19,384 nt of DNA, from positions 951,013 to 970,396 of the forward strand of contig PJRA01000005.1 in assembly GCA_016987375.1 (NCBI GenBank), read 5' to 3'. Position 1 is the stretch's first letter. Each line of letters opens with the position of its first letter. The translations under genes and the position numbers were made by a program. The stretch is from Brachionus koreanus. Its lineage: Eukaryota; Rotifera; Eurotatoria; Ploima; Brachionidae. The notes beneath the pieces were generated by a model. The model did no database searches, was not told the origin of the DNA, and saw only the letters and a list, made by a program, of their open reading frames with translations. This document shows, piece by piece, positions 16,159-19,384 of this stretch.

Positions 16159-16371
16159 AAGCGAAAGACTGCAAAAACCGTGCAAATAATGCAAAATTCC
16201 ACTTGATTTAATAATACTGAAAAGGCATGTATTTTACGTGATACTAATTTTTTTTTTATGCTATTAAAAAAAATTAATTGATACAAATTATAAGGAAATG
16301 ATATTGATGATAATAAAAAATACAAAAAAAGAAAAATAAGATAAAAAAAAAAATTAATTGTTATTAGATCT
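16159..16371. other. AT-rich segment between left arm and 83-codon frame
   Basis: No coding signal. On the minus strand this would be the 3' untranslated part of the element. Confidence 0.4.
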
Positions 16372-16623
16372 TTAGCTCGCAGGTTTACTTTGATCACTGA
16401 TTGGGTTTTTGCAAAGTCTACCTCTCGGACGTTTAGCTAGGCAATTTTTTAAATTCAACACACTTGGCACTTGGCTTGATTCGAATACACCATGAACGAT
16501 ATTTTGCTGCTCATTTGACGTCGTTGGCGCTACAACTTGCTGTTGTAAATTTTGACCATTCTCAGTTGCAGGTTCCTGTTCATCTTGGAATCCAATAATG
16601 AACGAAAGTACGTCTTCGTACAT
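16372..16623 (-). pseudogene. 83-codon frame with AT-hook-like tail, probable transposon protein C-terminus
   Basis: The frame begins MYEDVLSFIIGFQDEQEP, has a glutamine-rich middle, and ends near LAKRPRGRLCKNPISDQS before its stop. KRPRGR matches the core of an AT-hook, a minor-groove DNA-binding motif common in transposase tails. The frame remains open for several codons upstream of this Met (TFKFAK), so it is probably the end of a longer protein whose front was replaced by the LINE segment ending just upstream. Codon use and composition are less AT-biased than the flanks. It could also be chance or a host-derived fragment; no family is assigned. Confidence 0.45.
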
Positions 16624-16639
16624 TTTCGCAAATTTAAAG

Positions 16640-18093
16640 GTAGGTTTTTTAACATTAGGTTATGGGTAAGGTCAGGTCTGCAAGCTGCTTCTCCCTTTAG
16701 CTTTTTTAATGCCGAAATCATTTCATTAAGGCTAATTGGTTCGTTGAAGTTAGGCTGACTATTACTCTTAAAATATTTTATATTAGAGTGAGTTATTTCT
16801 GAATCTTTTTCAGTGTCTTTAAGGTCAGAATTTAGACTGAATATTGAAGATAATATTTCTCCAAATAATTTTCCTATTCTTCATCTGTTTTGAAATCATG
16901 GTTTTTAAGATTTAGAGTAGGAATTAAATTTGGTCCTTTTTTTGATCTAAACTTATTTATTTTTTTTTCTAGAATGGCCTGCTTGATAATGGGTTTTCCC
17001 CATCTTTTGAATAAAATCAAACCAATTTTGATTCCATACTTTTTTTAGGCTAATTTTTAATTTCGAATGTTAATTGGTTATATCTTTTTATTGTCATTTG
17101 ACAGCGAGTTTTTTGAAAATATCTTCTTATTTTTCTTCGTTCTTTAATCAAGTCTACAATATAAGGAGGTAAACTGCTCTTGAAAACTTTTTGAGACTGA
17201 AAAGGTATACTTTTTGTGCAGCAGACCATATTCTTTCGGTAATAATTTCGTTTTTTACGTCAACTGTCCCTGAGGAAGCAACTAAGTAATGGCTCGGGTC
17301 ATTTAACAATTCACGAAATAAATGCCAATTTGCTTTCTTATAATTAAATTTTTTTGATTGTGATTTCGAAGTTATTAAGTAATCGAAAATAATGGAAGTT
17401 TAATTGGAAAATGATCACTTGTCATTTCTTGATTTCTGAGAACACGAAATTCACTAATTTTATTTGTTTAAGAGGACGAAACTAGAAATAAATGAAGAAT
17501 TTCAAAATAGTCTCTATTAAAGATATTGAAAGTAGGGTTTTATCATTAAATACGGAAAAATCAAATTCACTAATTATCCGTTCCAAAATAATTCCATTTT
17601 GATTTTCTCCTAGACAGCCTAATTGTTTTGACCGAGCGTTAATATCACCTCTAAGAATAAAGTTTTTACATTTCTTAATTATTTTTTCAAAAAGATTAAA
17701 ATTAAGAAGTACATTTGGTGGGTTAAAGAGGCTAAATACATAAAGTTGATCGTGTATTCCATAATTTAACTTAATTGAGAGAATTTCCTAAGAAAACTCC
17801 TCAAATGAAAAGTCTTGAATAAATTCTATGCCTTCTTAAACTAAAATAGCTACACTTCCTACATATCTATTACGTGGCTTAGTAATTGAAATGTAATTAT
17901 TAAAATCAAAATATATATTTGATTCACTCAAATCAATTTTTATTTCGTTAAGTAATACTATATCAGGACTTTTCTCAGCCAAAAAATTTTCTAACAGTTA
18001 AACCTTACTAGGAAGAAGAGCACAATTCCAATGTGTAATTACTAACCTATTTTTCAAGATTGTTGTTTTTTTCTTGCAATTGGAAATATTCAT
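16640..18093 (-). pseudogene. LINE ORF2 fragment: AP endonuclease and start of reverse transcriptase
   Basis: Non-LTR retrotransposon polyprotein, broken by several stops and frameshifts. From the ATG at 18093 it reads RLVITHWNC, then PDIVLLNEIKIDL, where the glutamate is the endonuclease metal ligand. GDINAR follows near 17640 (GDFNA-type motif) and SDHFPI near 17415 (the catalytic SDH). Past the endonuclease are KANWHLFRELLND and a linker. The RT entry motif EMISALKKLKGEAACRPD then HNLMLKNLP lies at about 16730-16640. The rest of RT, including the catalytic FADD box, is absent. Losing the 3' half is the opposite of ordinary 5' truncation. It looks CR1/Jockey-like, by motif only. Confidence 0.85.
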
Positions 18094-18390
18094 TCTGAAT
18101 TTTCTTCAAAATTGAACTGGCTTGCTGGTTGTTGAGTTATTGTGTATGTTTTTATTGTGGATTTATTTTCTGGGTTTGTACTTTGTTTTGTTTGATGTTT
18201 CGTCGAAGTTGTCGTTTCTGATTCAAATGTATCGTCGTCTTCGTCTGCTGTCTCTAAATATTGCTTTTTTTGGGTCGTTTTCTTCTTGTTCTATTTCGGA
18301 TTGTCTTTTGATTTGGTTTCTTGTTTGGACAAATTGAACATGCTTGTATCGATCATTTTGAACAGATGTCGGCTCCTGTACTGGAACTTT
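18090..18390 (-). pseudogene. LINE ORF1 C-terminal fragment
   Basis: Upstream of ORF2 on the same strand, a frame beginning near 18390 (KVPVQEPTSVQNDRYKHVQF) runs to about 18240. A shift of frame then continues through an acidic DEDDDTFESE and a Thr/Gln-rich tail to TGA at 18092-18090. That stop overlaps the ORF2 start as ATGA, a common LINE ORF1/ORF2 arrangement. No zinc knuckle or other ORF1 domain is visible in the remaining part. The assignment rests mainly on its position. Confidence 0.55.
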
Positions 18391-18404
18391 TTTATATTAT
18401 TCCG

Positions 18405-18482
18405 AATTGACAACTCACTAATTGCTTAATTAGTTCAATCAACATGTTTGAGTATATTAACACATTTATATAGTTGTCAATT
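18405..18482. repeat. 78-bp segment with 11-bp inverted ends
   Basis: AATTGACAACT at 18405-18415 is perfectly complementary to AGTTGTCAATT at 18472-18482. It lies between the LINE fragment and the larger foldback repeat. It could be a miniature element or a chance palindrome. Confidence 0.5.
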
Positions 18483-18500
18483 AATATTTATTGGCATTGT

Positions 18501-18823
18501 GAATTTTGGAACAAAAAACAAAAACAAAAATTTAAATTTAGAATAACTTTTTTTCTAAGGGTCTAAAAATCATTCTGCAAAATTTATCAGCTGATACAAG
18601 GTATGTATCACTCAAATTTAGTTCGTGCAAAATCGGTGCAATTTAATTTTAATATTTTTTAAAATCATATACTTTATGCACCTTTGCAGAGTTTTACACA
18701 GACTAAATTTGGGTGATACATACCTTGAATCAGCTGATACATTTTGCAGAACGATTTTTAGACCCTTAGAAAAAAAGTAAGTTTAATTTAAAATTTTTGT
18801 TTTTGTTTTTTGTTTCAAAATTC
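18501..18823. mobile_element. 323-bp foldback (hairpin) element
   Basis: Left arm 18501-18627 and right arm about 18697-18823 are inverted copies sharing GAATTTTG, ACAAAAAACAAAAACAAAAA, TTTTTTTCTAAGGGTCTAAA, TATCAGCTGAT and AAGGTATGTATCAC. The stem continues weakly inward (GTGCAAAA, GGTGCA) to an AT-rich loop. It has no coding frame. It sits between the LINE relic and the right terminal repeat of the 16059-18989 element, so it is either a nested MITE or a subterminal part of that element. No target duplication was found. Confidence 0.8.
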
Positions 18824-18890
18824 AGCATAAAATAAAAGCGTATTGAAAATCGCAATAAATTTGCACATATTTTGCACCCTTCCACAGTAG

Positions 18891-18989
18891 GTGAAGCAAC
18901 AGTCGTTTCACTTTGTTTTCACCACAGAACAAATTTATGACGATAAGAGCCAAAATTAAATTTTTTGCTTTTTGCATCCGAAATTTTGT
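18891..18989 (-). repeat. right terminal inverted repeat
   Basis: Inverted partner of 16059-16158, ending GCATCCGAAATTTTGT. It confirms the outer boundary of the composite element. Confidence 0.85.
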
Positions 18990-19384
18990 ATGAATATCTT
19001 AATGCAAAAAAAACACAAATTTATATCAAATTTTTAAAATTTATAAGAAAAGCTACCAAAGCAATAGTGTTTTCGGTATGACTTGAGAGCAACTCTGGAA
19101 TAAATTTCATTTATTAATAAATGTATAATTAGTAATAAAAATTGTTACTAATTATTTTTTACTAAGGAATTTAAAATTTCATTTCAAAAAAATCTATCAA
19201 AATAGTTTTATACTTTTTTCGATTTTAAAAATAAAATTAAATTTAAAAATTTTTTGTAACTAAAATGCCTTAAATTTCAAGCTTAAAAACATGTAAAATA
19301 TTAAATTTAATATTCTAGACCTTGAAGATAAGTGTAATAATCATACTAAAGAAACATATTCAAAAAAGGGAGTGAAATGTTTAT
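18990..19384. other. AT-rich flank, no gene seen
   Basis: No coding or RNA signal. An 18-bp perfect palindrome, AATATTAAATTTAATATT, lies at 19297-19314 and is easily explained by composition. Confidence 0.5.

Larger units (their letters stand above)
16059..18989 (-). mobile_element. 2.9-kb element with ~100-bp terminal inverted repeats enclosing a LINE fragment
   Basis: The left arm 16059-16158 and right arm 18891-18989 are inverted copies. Both run inward from ACAAAATTTCGGATGC through GCAAAAAATTTAATTTT, CTTATCGTCATAAATTTGTT and ACAAAGTGAA, with few differences. Inside, all on the minus strand, are a LINE ORF1 tail, a LINE ORF2 5' half and an 83-codon AT-hook-like frame. A 323-bp foldback repeat lies near the right end. 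No clear target duplication flanks the arms (CGCAATCTG against ATGAATATC). Long inverted repeats suggest a Mutator-like or foldback DNA transposon, but no transposase core was found. The chimera may reflect capture, nested insertion or rearrangement. Confidence 0.7.

Noticed and set aside
16089..16397. 102-codon minus frame over the left inverted repeat
   Set aside because: AT-rich noise spanning the inverted repeat; the credible frame in this area is the AT-hook-like one at 16372-16623.
18122..18337. 71-codon plus frame rich in L, F, V
   Set aside because: Antisense shadow of the LINE ORF1 tail.

Overview
This is an AT-rich (by eye about three-quarters A+T), animal-type nuclear DNA window. 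Evidence for a small-genome metazoan: a near-canonical animal beta-tubulin, a chloride-type animal alpha-amylase with a signal peptide, a cyclin C, spliceosomal introns that are mostly about 45-73 nt with GT..AG ends, and decayed LINE and DNA-transposon copies between and inside genes. A rotifer (Brachionus-like) source would fit, but that is an inference; the sequence alone does not exclude another small-genome invertebrate.

Layout. 553-1887 (minus): intronless beta-tubulin, with a TATA box, a CCAAT box and RFX X-box-like sites in the upstream 300 bp. 1888-7826: a gene-poor, very AT-rich spacer holding one dispersed-repeat copy, a 59-codon unrecognised reading frame, and a 191-bp hairpin transposon flanked by a perfect 9-bp target duplication. 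7827-12670 (plus): a nine-exon secreted alpha-amylase, 573 aa as reconstructed, whose GH13 domain is preceded by an EGF-like module and a six-cysteine ShKT-like module. Its intron 7 is 2.7 kb and is swollen by a LINE 3'-end relic, a second hairpin transposon and simple repeats. 12671-13988: convergent spacer with palindromic tandem repeats. 13989-15041 (minus): four-exon cyclin C, the Mediator kinase-module cyclin, 302 aa as reconstructed. 15189-16022: two direct copies of a roughly 195-bp repeat, also present once near 4548. 16059-18989: a 2.9-kb segment bounded by roughly 100-bp inverted repeats. It encloses the 5' half of a LINE (ORF1 tail, AP endonuclease, start of reverse transcriptase), an 83-codon AT-hook-like frame and a nested 323-bp foldback element.

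The three intact genes are functionally unrelated (cytoskeleton/cilia, starch digestion, transcription control), and nothing suggests co-regulation. Amylase and cyclin C converge on a shared 3' spacer. The most unusual items are the EGF-ShKT-amylase architecture and the composite inverted-repeat element containing a LINE that lacks its 3' half.
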